DNA of 64,000 nucleotides from Janibacter sp. Soil728 (GTDB lineage Bacteria; Actinomycetota; Actinomycetes; Actinomycetales; Dermatophilaceae), in NCBI RefSeq assembly GCF_001428305.1, contig NZ_LMRZ01000004.1:167314-231313 (forward strand), written 5' to 3'. This document shows positions 40,432 to 48,677 of this stretch, one piece after another (position 1 is the first letter of the stretch; each line of letters starts with the position of its first letter). The notes below the pieces were generated by a model that was not told the origin of the DNA, ran no database searches, and worked only from the letters and a program-made list of their open reading frames with translations. Position numbers and translations under genes: made by a program.

Positions 40432-40437
40432 AGGCTA
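40432..40437 (-). promoter_or_regulatory. -10 box of Pro/Gln-rich protein gene, leaderless
   Basis: TAGCCT on the minus strand, 7 nt before ATG 40424. It lies 5 bp from the opposing plsC -10 box. Confidence 0.55.
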
Positions 40438-40442
40438 ATGAC

Positions 40443-40448
40443 TACTCT
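40443..40448 (+). promoter_or_regulatory. -10 box of plsC, leaderless
   Basis: TACTCT 6 nt before GTG 40455. The back-to-back -10 boxes of this divergent pair mean both promoters cannot easily be open together. Confidence 0.55.
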
Positions 40449-40454
40449 GGCCGG

Positions 40455-41153
40455 GTGACTGGCAACCTGACGATGCGCACGCTCGAGTGGCTCCTGCGAC
40501 GGGTTGTCGTGGGACCGCCCCTTCGTGCCTATCTGCGCCTGCGGGTCGAGGGGGCCGAGCACATCCCGACCACCGGGCCGGTCATCATCGCCAGCAACCA
40601 CCTCAGCTTCGTCGACTCGATGGTCATCCCGCTCGCCGCGGGCCGCAAGGTCGGGTTCCTCGGCAAGGCCGAGTACGTGCAGGGCACCGGCGTCTCCGGC
40701 TGGTTCGGACGACTGTGGTTCGGCGAGTTCGGCGGGATGATCCCGGTGGATCGCTCCGACGCGCGCGCTGCGGCCCGCTCCCTGGAGCTGGCCGAGGAGC
40801 ACCTGGCGCGTGGGGGGGCCTTCGGGATCTACCCCGAGGGCACCCGCAGCCGGGACGGTCGCCTCCACAAGGGCCGCACCGGCGTCGGCCGGCTCGCCCT
40901 GGCCAGCGGCGCCCCGGTGATCCCGTGTGCCCTTGTGGGGACCGACAAGGCCCAGCCGGTCGATGCCCGCGGGTTGCGACCTCACCGCGTCACCGTGCGA
41001 TTCGCCCCACCCATCGACGTCGCCGCCCTCGAGGCGCAGTTCGTCAAGGCACGACTGCTGCGGGCCGTCACCGATGAGGTGATGGATGCGATCGCCGAGC
41101 GCTCGCCCCAGACGCGATCCGACGAGTACGCCAACCGACCCGACGCGGCCTGA
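40455..41153 (+). CDS. plsC: 1-acyl-sn-glycerol-3-phosphate acyltransferase
   Basis: 232 aa. PlsC-type lysophosphatidate acyltransferase of phospholipid synthesis at the inner membrane. Acyltransferase blocks: NHLSFVD (HxxxxD), GEFGGMIPVDR, and YPEGTRSRDG. Membrane association by an N-terminal amphipathic stretch is likely. It may acylate other substrates, since Actinobacteria have several PlsC paralogues. Confidence 0.9.
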   Translation: MTGNLTMRTLEWLLRRVVVGPPLRAYLRLRVEGAEHIPTTGPVIIASNHLSFVDSMVIPLAAGRKVGFLGKAEYVQGTGVSGWFGRLWFGEFGGMIPVDRSDARAAARSLELAEEHLARGGAFGIYPEGTRSRDGRLHKGRTGVGRLALASGAPVIPCALVGTDKAQPVDARGLRPHRVTVRFAPPIDVAALEAQFVKARLLRAVTDEVMDAIAERSPQTRSDEYANRPDAA

Positions 41154-41190
41154 GCGAGCGCGTCGGGCACGACCTGCCGTGAGGGCTGGG

Positions 41191-41196
41191 TACGCT
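41191..41196 (+). promoter_or_regulatory. -10 box of murT-gatD, leaderless
   Basis: TACGCT 6 nt before GTG 41203. Confidence 0.6.
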
Positions 41197-41202
41197 GGCG
41201 CG

Positions 41203-42546
41203 GTGCTGAAGACCACTGTCGCCGCCCTCGCCGGCAAGGCCGCCCGCCGCGCCGCCCGCCTCAGAGGCGGTGGCACCGGAGGATCCGCGCTGCCAGGCTT
41301 GGTCGCGGAGAAGATCGACCCGGGCTTCCTCTCCCACGCGCTCGCTGATGTCCGCGGTGGGATCGTCGTGGTCTCCGGGACCAACGGCAAGACGACGACG
41401 ACCAAGATGCTCGTCGCCGTGCTGCGTGCCCACGGCAAGACCGTCTTCACCAACCCGACGGGCAGCAACTTCACCCGCGGTGTCATCTCCTCGATGCTCA
41501 GCGAAAAGCTCCAGCGCGGTCGCCTGCAGGCCGACATCGCCGTCCTCGAGCTCGACGAGGCGCACGCACTGCACTTCGGTCGGGCGGTGGCTCCGACGCA
41601 CGCGCTGCTGCTCAACGTCGCGCGGGACCAGCTGGACCGCTTCGCCGAGATCGACCACACGGCGGGCCTGCTCACCCAGCTCGCCGCCATGACGACCCGC
41701 GGGGTCGTGCTCAACCGGGACGACCCCTTCGTCAACCGGATCGCCACGACCCTCGCGCCCGGCGTCGACGTGAGCTGGTTCGGTCTGGACGCCGCCGCGG
41801 CGGATCGCCTCGGCGAGCTGTCGGAGCACGACTCCCGCGAGCAGGACGACTTCGTGCCCCCGGCCGCTGCCGAGCGCGACGGGCTCCTCACTCCCATCGA
41901 CGAGCAGCAGCTGCAGATCACCTTCGGCGCAGAGGGCGAAGGGGGCCGGGTCGGCCCCGTCACGCTGCGCCAGCGCGGCCTCGCGGCGATGATCAACGCG
42001 ACGGCCGCGACCTCGATGGCCAAGCACCTCCTCGGGAGCGGCTTCCGCGCCGATGCCACCGAGCAGGCACTGCGCACGGTGGCGCCCCCCTTCGGCCGGG
42101 GTGAGGTCGTGGACGCCGACGGGACACCGCTCGAGCTGGTGCTGGTCAAGAACCCCGCCGGCTTCACCGTCGCCCTCGGCACCTACGGCAGCACGCCCAC
42201 CGCGACGATGATCGCGATCAACGACGACTACGCCGACGGGCGCGACGTCTCCTGGCTCTACGACGTGAGCTTCGAGTCCCTGCGCGAGCAGGGCGTGGCG
42301 CTCACCACCGGCGTGCGCGGCTGGGACATGGCCCTGCGCCTGCAGTACGACGACGTCCCGGTCGCGGCGACCGAGGTGGACCTGGGCCGGGCACTGGAGA
42401 CCTTCCTGGCCGACCACCGCGACGAGCCCAAGCGGATCTTCTGCACCTACACGGCGATGCTCGCCCTGCGTCGGATGCTCGGCGAACGCTACGACCTGCC
42501 CGAGATGGGCGTCGACGCCCCCGACACGACCGGAGGCGCGGCATGA
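41203..42546 (+). CDS. murT: lipid II isoglutaminyl synthase, Mur ligase subunit MurT
   Basis: 447 aa. With GatD it amidates the D-Glu of lipid II, a step needed for efficient wall cross-linking. Mur ligase ATP site VVSGTNGKTTTTKML is near residues 52-66; the C-terminal DUF1727 domain contains NPAGFTVALGTYGS. Canonical MurT carries a four-Cys zinc ribbon inside the central domain; here the matching stretch (about residues 195-245) has no Cys at all. Overlaps gatD by 4 nt. Confidence 0.93.
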   Translation: MLKTTVAALAGKAARRAARLRGGGTGGSALPGLVAEKIDPGFLSHALADVRGGIVVVSGTNGKTTTTKMLVAVLRAHGKTVFTNPTGSNFTRGVISSMLSEKLQRGRLQADIAVLELDEAHALHFGRAVAPTHALLLNVARDQLDRFAEIDHTAGLLTQLAAMTTRGVVLNRDDPFVNRIATTLAPGVDVSWFGLDAAAADRLGELSEHDSREQDDFVPPAAAERDGLLTPIDEQQLQITFGAEGEGGRVGPVTLRQRGLAAMINATAATSMAKHLLGSGFRADATEQALRTVAPPFGRGEVVDADGTPLELVLVKNPAGFTVALGTYGSTPTATMIAINDDYADGRDVSWLYDVSFESLREQGVALTTGVRGWDMALRLQYDDVPVAATEVDLGRALETFLADHRDEPKRIFCTYTAMLALRRMLGERYDLPEMGVDAPDTTGGAA

Positions 42547-43349
42547 GCGATGCCGGCACGAGCACCCGCGACATCCCGATCCTCGGCGAGCCCTCGGGCT
42601 CAGCGCTGCCCGCCGACTCGGGCCACGAGGGCAAGGGCGAGATCCACCTCGTCCACCTCTACCCGCGCGAGATGAGCATCTACGGCGACCTCGGCAACAC
42701 CCGCTGCCTGGCCGCTCGCATCCGACGGCACGGCTACGTGCCGGTCGTGCACCAGCACCACCCGGGTCAGCCCTTCCCCGAGCAGGCGCACCTCGTCGTC
42801 GGCGGGGGCGGTCAGGACTCGGGGCAGTCCAAGGTCGAGGACGACCTGGAGCGCATCGCCGACCGGCTGCGCGGGCTGGCCGCCGACGGGAGCGCGATGC
42901 TCATGATCTGCGGCATGTACCAGCTCTTCGGCAAGGCCTTCGTCACCGTGGAGGGCAAGACCCTGCCCGGGCTGGGCATCCTCGACGTCACGACCCGGGG
43001 CAACGAGCAGCGGATGATCGGCCCCGTCGTGCTGAGCACCGACCACGGTGACGTCGTCGGGTACGAGAACCACTCCGGCTCCACCCTGCTCGGGGCGGGG
43101 CAGGCCCCCTTCGGCACGGTGCGGCACGGCCAGGGCAACAACGGCAGCGACGGCACCGAGGGCGCCGTCACCGACCACGTCATCGGGTCCTACCTCCACG
43201 GCCCCGTCCTGCCCGCCAACCCGCTCCTCGCGGACGCGCTCATCGGCTGGGCCGCCGAGCAGGCGACCGGCGGCTTCGAGCCGGGCGACCTCGACGACGA
43301 GGTGGCGCGTCAGGCGCAGACCCGCCAGGTGCGACGCCTGCTCGGCTGA
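42543..43349 (+). CDS. gatD: lipid II isoglutaminyl synthase, glutamine amidotransferase subunit
   Basis: 268 aa. Class I glutaminase-like (CobB/CobQ type) supplying ammonia to MurT. The nucleophile Cys is in LMICGMYQLFG near residue 123, and the catalytic His in GSYLHGPVLPANP. The first 30 residues before IHLVHLYPREMSIYGDLGN are a variable extension. Obligate partner of MurT. Confidence 0.95.
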   Translation: MSDAGTSTRDIPILGEPSGSALPADSGHEGKGEIHLVHLYPREMSIYGDLGNTRCLAARIRRHGYVPVVHQHHPGQPFPEQAHLVVGGGGQDSGQSKVEDDLERIADRLRGLAADGSAMLMICGMYQLFGKAFVTVEGKTLPGLGILDVTTRGNEQRMIGPVVLSTDHGDVVGYENHSGSTLLGAGQAPFGTVRHGQGNNGSDGTEGAVTDHVIGSYLHGPVLPANPLLADALIGWAAEQATGGFEPGDLDDEVARQAQTRQVRRLLG

Positions 43350-43363
43350 GCAGACCGGACTGA

Positions 43364-44452
43364 TCAGGCAGGTGCCTCGGCGTCGGCCAGCTCCTCGGCG
43401 CTCGCCTTGGGCATGATGCTCCACGCCAGCCACCCGAGAGCCCCCAGCGGGATCTCCATGAGGTGGGTGAAGATCGAGAACAGGACGACGCCCGCCATGG
43501 CCGAGGCCGGGTCGGCGCCCCATGCCACGAGGGCTGCCGCGGTGCCCGTCTCGGTCACGCCGAGGCCGCCGGGCGTGACGCCGACGGCGGTGAGCAACCG
43601 GCCGATCGCGTAGGCCGCGAAGAGCTGACCGAAGGGCAGCTCGATGCCGGTCGTCTCGGTGCACAGCAGGAAGAGCACGTAGTACAGCCCGAAGAACCCG
43701 ACCATCCCGAGCGTCATCTGCAGCCACCCGGTGCGCACGGTCTCTGCGGTGCGCTCGCGCATCCCGGTCAGGCCCCGCTCGACGGTGTCGTCGTGGCTGC
43801 GACGGACGAGGCGGATCAGACGATCGATGCCACGACCGAGCATGCGGGCCCCTGCGTCGGTGCCGATGGCCACGACGAAGAGCACGACGACGGCGGTGCC
43901 CGACAGCACCGCGGCCCACGCGGCCTCGCGCATCGCCGTCGGCAGATCGGTGGCACCCCAGGCCAGCCCCAGGACAGCGATGATCGGCAGCGCGACGCGC
44001 GTCAGGACATTCCACACCCCCGTCACCACCGCCATCGTGGTGACGCTCGCGGCGGAGAAGCCCCAGGACTTGGCGATGGAGTACGTGGCTGCCAGGCCGA
44101 CGGCACCACCACCCGGCAGGAGGTTGGAGACCGAGGACCCGCAGACATTGAGGATCAGTGCCCGCGAGTGGGTCAGGCCGGGCATCGCGCCGGTCATGAC
44201 GAAGGTGTAGCAGTACAGACCGGCCACGACGAGGCCGAGGAAGAGCGCCGCCTTCCACGCGGGGACGGTGCCCAGGACGTGGAAGACCTCGCTCCACGAC
44301 GTCTTCGCGAAGTGGGGCAGTCCCCACCAGAGCATCGCGATCGCCAGGCCGAGCCCGAGGCAGATCTGCACACCCCGGACGACAGGGGAGGTCCGTTTCG
44401 GGTCAGCGGGCCCCGGCCCGGCGGGCACGGGCTCGGACGGTGCGGTCGTCAC
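43364..44452 (-). CDS. flippase-like / LPG-synthase TM-domain membrane protein
   Basis: 362 aa with about eight transmembrane helices, the UPF0104 / lysylphosphatidylglycerol synthase membrane-domain fold. Motifs GSSVSNLLPGGGAVGLAATYS and TAVGVTPGGLGVTETGTAAAL are the conserved pair of family glycine motifs. There is no catalytic aminoacyl-PG domain, so a lipid-linked transport role is more likely. GTG 44452 overlaps the PIG-L stop by 4 nt; start upstream at 44515 is possible but less likely. Confidence 0.85.
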   Translation of the reverse strand: MTTAPSEPVPAGPGPADPKRTSPVVRGVQICLGLGLAIAMLWWGLPHFAKTSWSEVFHVLGTVPAWKAALFLGLVVAGLYCYTFVMTGAMPGLTHSRALILNVCGSSVSNLLPGGGAVGLAATYSIAKSWGFSAASVTTMAVVTGVWNVLTRVALPIIAVLGLAWGATDLPTAMREAAWAAVLSGTAVVVLFVVAIGTDAGARMLGRGIDRLIRLVRRSHDDTVERGLTGMRERTAETVRTGWLQMTLGMVGFFGLYYVLFLLCTETTGIELPFGQLFAAYAIGRLLTAVGVTPGGLGVTETGTAAALVAWGADPASAMAGVVLFSIFTHLMEIPLGALGWLAWSIMPKASAEELADAEAPA

Positions 44453-45294
44453 GACAGTCCTTCGAAGAGGTCGGTTCGGGCGGTGCCTGCGGGAGCGGTC
44501 GGATCGACGAACCACTCTCGGCCGAAGACGAGGTCGTAGAGCGGCCGGGGGATGCGCACGAGCATCCCGAGGGTGCGATCGCCGCCGTCGGTGTCAGCGG
44601 CCTGGCTGGCGTGCGCCCGCATCGCGGCGCGCTTGGCACCGGCGAAGCGCCGCACGTCGAAGCGGTGGGTGATGTCGGACGTCGCGGAGAAGGCCCGGTC
44701 GAAGCTGCTGCGGTCGAACTCAGGAGGGAAGCGGTAGACCATGGCGACGAGGTCGATGGCGCGGCAGATGAGATCACGCGGGACGGTCGCCCACAGCAGG
44801 CGCACGTCGAGGCCGCGCTCGTGAGCCAGCTCGGCGGCGCGCGCACCGACCTCGTGGACACGCACGTGGTCCCGGTGGCCGTAGCCGCCGTTCGGGTCGT
44901 AGGTCGTCAGCACGTCGGCGCACTCCTCGAGCAGCACGTCGGCCAGTGCTGATGCCGCCTCGTCCAGCGGCACGCGCACGAAGCGTCGGCCTCCCGGCGG
45001 GTCCGGCCGGACCTCGGGGCCGCTGCCGCTGTCGGCGTATCCGAGCTCGACGGTGCGAGCGACTCCGAGGGCGCGCGCACTGGCGGACAGCTCGCGGCTG
45101 CGGGTGGCGGCGAGGGCATCGCCCGTCCCGCCGTAGGCGGACTCGTCGGTCAGGCCCAGAGCGCCGTCCGTGGCGACCACGAGGACGACCCGGTGCCCGG
45201 CGGCGGCCGCGCGGGCCATCGTCCCGGCCGTGAGCAGTGCCTCGTCGTCCGGGTGTGCGTGGAAGACCACGAGGGTGCGGGCTGCGGAGTCCAT
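44449..45294 (-). CDS. PIG-L family zinc deacetylase
   Basis: 281 aa from ATG 45294. LmbE/PIG-L fold with the zinc motif HAHPDDE at residues 12-18 and GYGHRDHVRVH near 145. Such enzymes remove N-acetyl groups from GlcNAc-type sugars (mycothiol, glycolipids). Coupling with a flippase-like protein and the divergent GT4 glycosyltransferase suggests a cell-envelope glycoconjugate pathway, which is inference. Confidence 0.88.
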   Translation of the reverse strand: MDSAARTLVVFHAHPDDEALLTAGTMARAAAAGHRVVLVVATDGALGLTDESAYGGTGDALAATRSRELSASARALGVARTVELGYADSGSGPEVRPDPPGGRRFVRVPLDEAASALADVLLEECADVLTTYDPNGGYGHRDHVRVHEVGARAAELAHERGLDVRLLWATVPRDLICRAIDLVAMVYRFPPEFDRSSFDRAFSATSDITHRFDVRRFAGAKRAAMRAHASQAADTDGGDRTLGMLVRIPRPLYDLVFGREWFVDPTAPAGTARTDLFEGLS

Positions 45295-45337
45295 CGGGTG
45301 AAACCTTGCCACACCTGTCCGTGGCACCCTTGGAGCC

Positions 45338-46537
45338 GTGAAGGTGGCCCTGCTCTCCGACTGCTACCCGCCGCGCACCGGCGGGATCGAGTCACAGGTC
45401 AGTGACCTTGCGGCTCAGCTCGTCGTGGCCGGTCACGAGGTCGAGGTCTTCACCGCGACAGCGGGGGGTCCGAGTGCCGGCGGTGAGCGCGTCCACCGGT
45501 TGAGCACGCCACTCTCGCTGGGGCTCCCGGTCAACCCGATGGCGCCGCCGCAGGTGCGGCGACTGCTCCTCGACGGAGACTTCGACGTGGCGCACGTGCA
45601 CTTGGGCGTGGTCTCTCCCTTCGCCTGGGACATGGCGGGGGTCACGACGGGTCTGGGGCTGCCGACGGCGCTCACCTGGCACTGCGTGCTCGACCGGGCA
45701 GCGCGTCCTCTCGGGCCGGCCGTCCGCCGCTGGGTACAGCGGGGCGCCGTGCTCTCGGCCGTCTCCGGCTTTGCCGCGGAGGGCGTGCGCAAGGCAGCGA
45801 AGGGGGAGCCCGTCGCCGTACTTCCCAACGGCATCGACCCGAGCGCGTGGCGCGCGCCTGATCTCCCGACGCTGCCTGAGGAGGCGCGCCAGCGCGGCCA
45901 GATCCCCTCGCTGCCTGCCCTTCGAGATGCTCGCCCGCTGCGCGGACTCGCTCCTCAGGATCCGGAGGCGCGCCAGCGCCGTCTCGAAGGCACCCGACCC
46001 GTGCGGGTGGTGACGGCCTCGCGGCTGGCTCCGCGCAAGCGCGTCGGTGCCCTGCTCTCGGTCGTGGCCCGAGCCCACGAGCGGCTGGGGCCGGGCGCGA
46101 TGACGGTGGACGTCTACGGTGAGGGGGCGCTGAGGCCATGGCTCGAAGCCCGGGTGGAGGCCCTGGGCCTGCGCGACGTGGTGCGCATGCCCGGTCGCGT
46201 GACGCGAGGCGAGCTCGCCCGGGAGTGGTCGCGCGCCGACCTGTACCTGTCGCCCACGCGGTTGGAGGCCTTCGGCATCGCGGCACTCGAGGCACGCACG
46301 GCGGGACTGCCGGTCATCGCACGCGGTGACTCGGGAGTGCGTGAGGTCGTGGCCGACGGCGTCTCGGGTCTGCTGGCCCGCGACGACGACGGGCTGACCG
46401 ATGCCCTCGTTCGTCTCGTGGCTGACGAGACCCTGCGGAGGCGGATCGCCCTGCACAACCGGCAGACACCGCCGGCACAGACCTGGGATCGCGTCGTCGA
46501 TCTGACCGTGGCCGAGTACCGACGGGCCGGCGCATGA
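45338..46537 (+). CDS. GT4 family glycosyltransferase with repeat-derived insert
   Basis: 399 aa. GT-B fold: N-terminal acceptor domain (LLSDCYPPRTGGIESQVSDLA) and C-terminal nucleotide-sugar domain with the EX7E motif region SPTRLEAFGIAALEARTAGLPV. It resembles PimB-like mannosyl or glucosyltransferases. Between PNGIDPSAWRAP and RPVRVVTASRLAPRKR lies an unusual Arg/Pro/Leu-rich 40-residue segment (about 179-218) encoded by DNA matching the post-stop palindrome family; it sits in the interdomain region. The frame is intact, so the product is probably functional. GTG 45338 is preceded 7 nt by CACCCT. Confidence 0.9.
   Translation: MKVALLSDCYPPRTGGIESQVSDLAAQLVVAGHEVEVFTATAGGPSAGGERVHRLSTPLSLGLPVNPMAPPQVRRLLLDGDFDVAHVHLGVVSPFAWDMAGVTTGLGLPTALTWHCVLDRAARPLGPAVRRWVQRGAVLSAVSGFAAEGVRKAAKGEPVAVLPNGIDPSAWRAPDLPTLPEEARQRGQIPSLPALRDARPLRGLAPQDPEARQRRLEGTRPVRVVTASRLAPRKRVGALLSVVARAHERLGPGAMTVDVYGEGALRPWLEARVEALGLRDVVRMPGRVTRGELAREWSRADLYLSPTRLEAFGIAALEARTAGLPVIARGDSGVREVVADGVSGLLARDDDGLTDALVRLVADETLRRRIALHNRQTPPAQTWDRVVDLTVAEYRRAGA
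45872..45991. repeat. three-unit palindrome mosaic inside glycosyltransferase gene
   Basis: 120 bp, exactly 40 codons. Unit A (45872-45906) is a partial reverse copy (CTGAGGAGGCGCGCCAGCGC), unit B (about 45918-45960) a forward copy (TTCGAGATGCTCG ... CTCGCTCCTCAGG), unit C (about 45958-45991) a reverse copy (GGAGGCGCGCCAGCGC ... GTCTCGAAGG). The signatures are the same as in R1-R3. Confidence 0.75.
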
Positions 46538-47205
46538 GTGTCATCGTGGTGGCCGTGGGCCCCGCGGGCGAGGTCGGGCGCTGGCCCTTGGCGCACGGGC
46601 AGGACCCGGTGGACCTGCTGTCCGAGCACGGCTGGGTCGGGAGCCCGGTGCGGACCGAGCTCGTCGAGGGCCAGGTCGAGGTGCGCTATGACGTGGAGCC
46701 GCTCGCACCGGTCGTCGACGTGGTCGAGATCCCCGTCGGAGCAGCTGGCGCCCGGACTTTCCAGCGACTGGCGGCGTACGCGATCGTCGTCGACGAGGGG
46801 CGGCTGCTGCTGTCCCAGCTGGCCTCGTGGGTCGGCGGCGGCGCGGGGCTGTGGACGCTGCCCGGCGGAGGGATCGATCCGGGGGAGGCGCCACTCGACG
46901 GGGTCGTGCGCGAGGTCCATGAGGAGGCCGGTCAGCATGTCGTCGTCGACGCGCTCGTGCAGGTGCAGTCCCTGCACTGGATCGGGGATGTCGCGGCGGG
47001 GGATCGGCACGAGGACTTCCACGCGGTGCGGCTGATCCACTCGGCGACCTGCCCTGTCCCCACGCCCGCCCGCGTGGTGGAGGTCGACGGGTCCACGGCT
47101 GCTGCCGCGTGGGTCCCGTTGGGGGAGGTCGGTGACCTGGCGCTGTCCGACATGGTGCGTCTGGCCTGGCCGCATGTACCAGGTGGGGACTCCTACCCGG
47201 TGTAG
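46534..47205 (+). CDS. Nudix hydrolase
   Basis: 223 aa. A complete Nudix box, GGGIDPGEAPLDG then VVREVHEEAGQ, lies at about residues 111-134 in a C-terminal Nudix domain. The N-terminal 75 residues are an unassigned extension. It probably hydrolyses a nucleoside diphosphate derivative. ATG 46534 overlaps the glycosyltransferase stop by 4 nt, hinting at nucleotide-sugar or related housekeeping. Confidence 0.9.
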   Translation: MSVIVVAVGPAGEVGRWPLAHGQDPVDLLSEHGWVGSPVRTELVEGQVEVRYDVEPLAPVVDVVEIPVGAAGARTFQRLAAYAIVVDEGRLLLSQLASWVGGGAGLWTLPGGGIDPGEAPLDGVVREVHEEAGQHVVVDALVQVQSLHWIGDVAAGDRHEDFHAVRLIHSATCPVPTPARVVEVDGSTAAAAWVPLGEVGDLALSDMVRLAWPHVPGGDSYPV

Positions 47206-47210
47206 GAGTC
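47188..47210 (+). terminator. hairpin overlapping Nudix stop codon
   Basis: 9-bp arms GACTCCTAC/GTAGGAGTC with a CCGGT loop; the TAG stop lies within the right arm. A short terminator or 3'-end stabiliser. Confidence 0.55.
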
Positions 47211-47226
47211 GGCGCTGGCGGTCGCC

Positions 47227-47232
47227 TAGGCT
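47227..47232 (+). promoter_or_regulatory. -10 box of small membrane protein gene, leaderless
   Basis: TAGGCT 7 nt before ATG 47240. Confidence 0.6.
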
Positions 47233-47239
47233 GCCGGGC

Positions 47240-47575
47240 ATGTCAGCCCTGCACATCGTCCTTTACAGCCTGCACATGATCGCCATGCTCGCGATCATCG
47301 CCGGACCCTTCGTCGCCGGTCGTGGACACCTCATCCAGGTGTGGGGCGCGCGCATCCAGCTGCTGCTCGGTCTCGGTCTCACCGGTCTGGCCGAGGCCGG
47401 CGACGACCCGGTCAACCACGCCAAGATCGGCACCAAGCTCGTCGTCATGATCGCGGTCCTGGCCTGCGCCGAGATCGGCAACGCCAAGAGCAAGCGCGGG
47501 GAGAACGGCAAGACCCTCGCCCTGGTCGCCGCCGCTCTGGCGGTCGTCAACGCGGTCATCGCCTTCGCCTGGTGA
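47240..47575 (+). CDS. small integral membrane protein
   Basis: 111 aa with three or four hydrophobic helices (about residues 5-26, 36-50, 63-82, 92-110). No family recognised. It contains the polar stretch EAGDDPVNHAKIGTKL between helices. Ends 32 bp before the left hairpin of the DUF559 unit. Confidence 0.75.
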   Translation: MSALHIVLYSLHMIAMLAIIAGPFVAGRGHLIQVWGARIQLLLGLGLTGLAEAGDDPVNHAKIGTKLVVMIAVLACAEIGNAKSKRGENGKTLALVAAALAVVNAVIAFAW

Positions 47576-47607
47576 CCTCTCGCGGGCGAGTCACACCCGC
47601 ACCCCAC

Positions 47608-47694
47608 CGCGTGTCGTACTGCGGTTCGCCCGTGAATGGCCGCTTGTCGCCCAACTCCTCGTCAGGCGATGAGTGAGCTGCAGTACGACACGCG
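47608..47694. repeat. hairpin H1 of DUF559 unit
   Basis: 87 bp with perfect 15-bp ends CGCGTGTCGTACTGC/GCAGTACGACACGCG. The right arm encodes RVSYC, the C-terminal residues of the DUF559 protein, and its stop lies in the loop. Same ends as H2. Confidence 0.92.
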
Positions 47695-48534
47695 TTGTCG
47701 GGTCACCCAGGCGATGACCTCGCGGACCCAGTCGGGTCGGAACATCACGTGCTCCCACGCGAAGTGGAGCACGATCCACCCGGCCAGCGTCATCTCGTTG
47801 TGCCGCCAGGAGTCACGCCGGACGTCCTCGCGGGTCCTGTGGAACTCCAGGCTGTCGGCCTCGAGGGCGATCCGGGTGTCGGGGTTGCCGACGTCGGCGT
47901 GCAGCACGCGCCCGTCACGCAGTCGGATCGGCACCTGCGGCACCCAGTGGCGGTCGGCGGCCTCGATGGCCGCAGCCCTCAAGCCCGACTCGAAGGGGTT
48001 GGCCGCCTCCGCGCTCGCCAGCTCCAGGACCCGACGCGCGGCCGTCCGCCCCGTCCGGGGAAGCACGACCGCGGCGAGCTCCTCGGCCGTCACCGCGCCC
48101 GAGCGCAGTGCCGAGTCGGCCACGGCCAGCCCCTCCGCCAGCGGCAGGTCCCTGGCGCAGTCGATGACGGTGCGCAGCGGCTTCGTCGCGCGCAGCCCGA
48201 CGTCGCCCGCGGCCAGGGTGCGGAACCGCAGGGCCACGTCGTCAGGCACCGGGATGCGCCGCGACCGGGGGGCGACCAGCTCGGGAGGGTCAGGGGCGTG
48301 CAGCACGCCCCATCCGTGGTGCAGGGCCGCGCTCCGATGGCTCAGGTGTGCCCCGAGCTGCGCCGCGCGAGCGGGCACCCCGTCGAGCGGCAGGCCGTAG
48401 ACGCCGCGCCGGTGCCGAGCCACGAGCCCGGCCGTCAGCGCAGCGTCGAGCGTCGCCTGCGTCGTGGTCTCGAGCAGCTCGGCAAGCGTGGCCGAGCCGC
48501 CGTGCTGGGCGACGATGAGGGGGACGACTGACAT
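47662..48534 (-). CDS. AbiEi-like N-domain plus DUF559 endonuclease-fold protein
   Basis: 290 aa. The N-terminal 50 residues (VAQHGGSATLAELL ... GLVARHRRGVYGLP) form the winged-helix domain labelled 'type IV TA antitoxin AbiEi'. The C-terminal 100 residues (IALEADSLEFHRTREDVRRD ... GWIVLHFAWEHVMFRPDWV) are a DUF559 domain, related to the Vsr/restriction endonuclease fold; the Glu-Ala-Asp pair may be catalytic. No AbiEii toxin gene is adjacent. The last codons run into hairpin H1. The gene is flanked by H1 and H2, so the two may form one unit. Start ATG 48534 or GTG 48540; no ribosome-binding site. Confidence 0.82.
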   Translation of the reverse strand: MSVVPLIVAQHGGSATLAELLETTTQATLDAALTAGLVARHRRGVYGLPLDGVPARAAQLGAHLSHRSAALHHGWGVLHAPDPPELVAPRSRRIPVPDDVALRFRTLAAGDVGLRATKPLRTVIDCARDLPLAEGLAVADSALRSGAVTAEELAAVVLPRTGRTAARRVLELASAEAANPFESGLRAAAIEAADRHWVPQVPIRLRDGRVLHADVGNPDTRIALEADSLEFHRTREDVRRDSWRHNEMTLAGWIVLHFAWEHVMFRPDWVREVIAWVTRQRVSYCSSLIA

Positions 48535-48587
48535 CCCCACACACTGGCGCAGCCGGCCCGAGCGGCCGCCAGCTTTTCCACAGCACG

Positions 48588-48668
48588 GTGTCGTACTGCA
48601 GTTCGTCGCGCCGGGGCCGGCTCAGGCCCGTGCTCTCGTCACCGGGAGCGCGAACCGCAGTACGACAC
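48588..48668. repeat. hairpin H2 of DUF559 unit
   Basis: 81 bp with 18-bp arms GTGTCGTACTGCAGTTCG/CGAACCGCAGTACGACAC (one mismatch) and inner GC-rich stems. It lies upstream of the DUF559 gene and directly after the qor stop. Ends match H1. Confidence 0.92.
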
Positions 48669-48677
48669 GCGCCTCCC

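Noticed and set aside
47662-48534. Type IV toxin-antitoxin locus
   Set aside because: Only the AbiEi-like N-terminal domain is present, fused to DUF559; no AbiEii-type toxin gene is adjacent.
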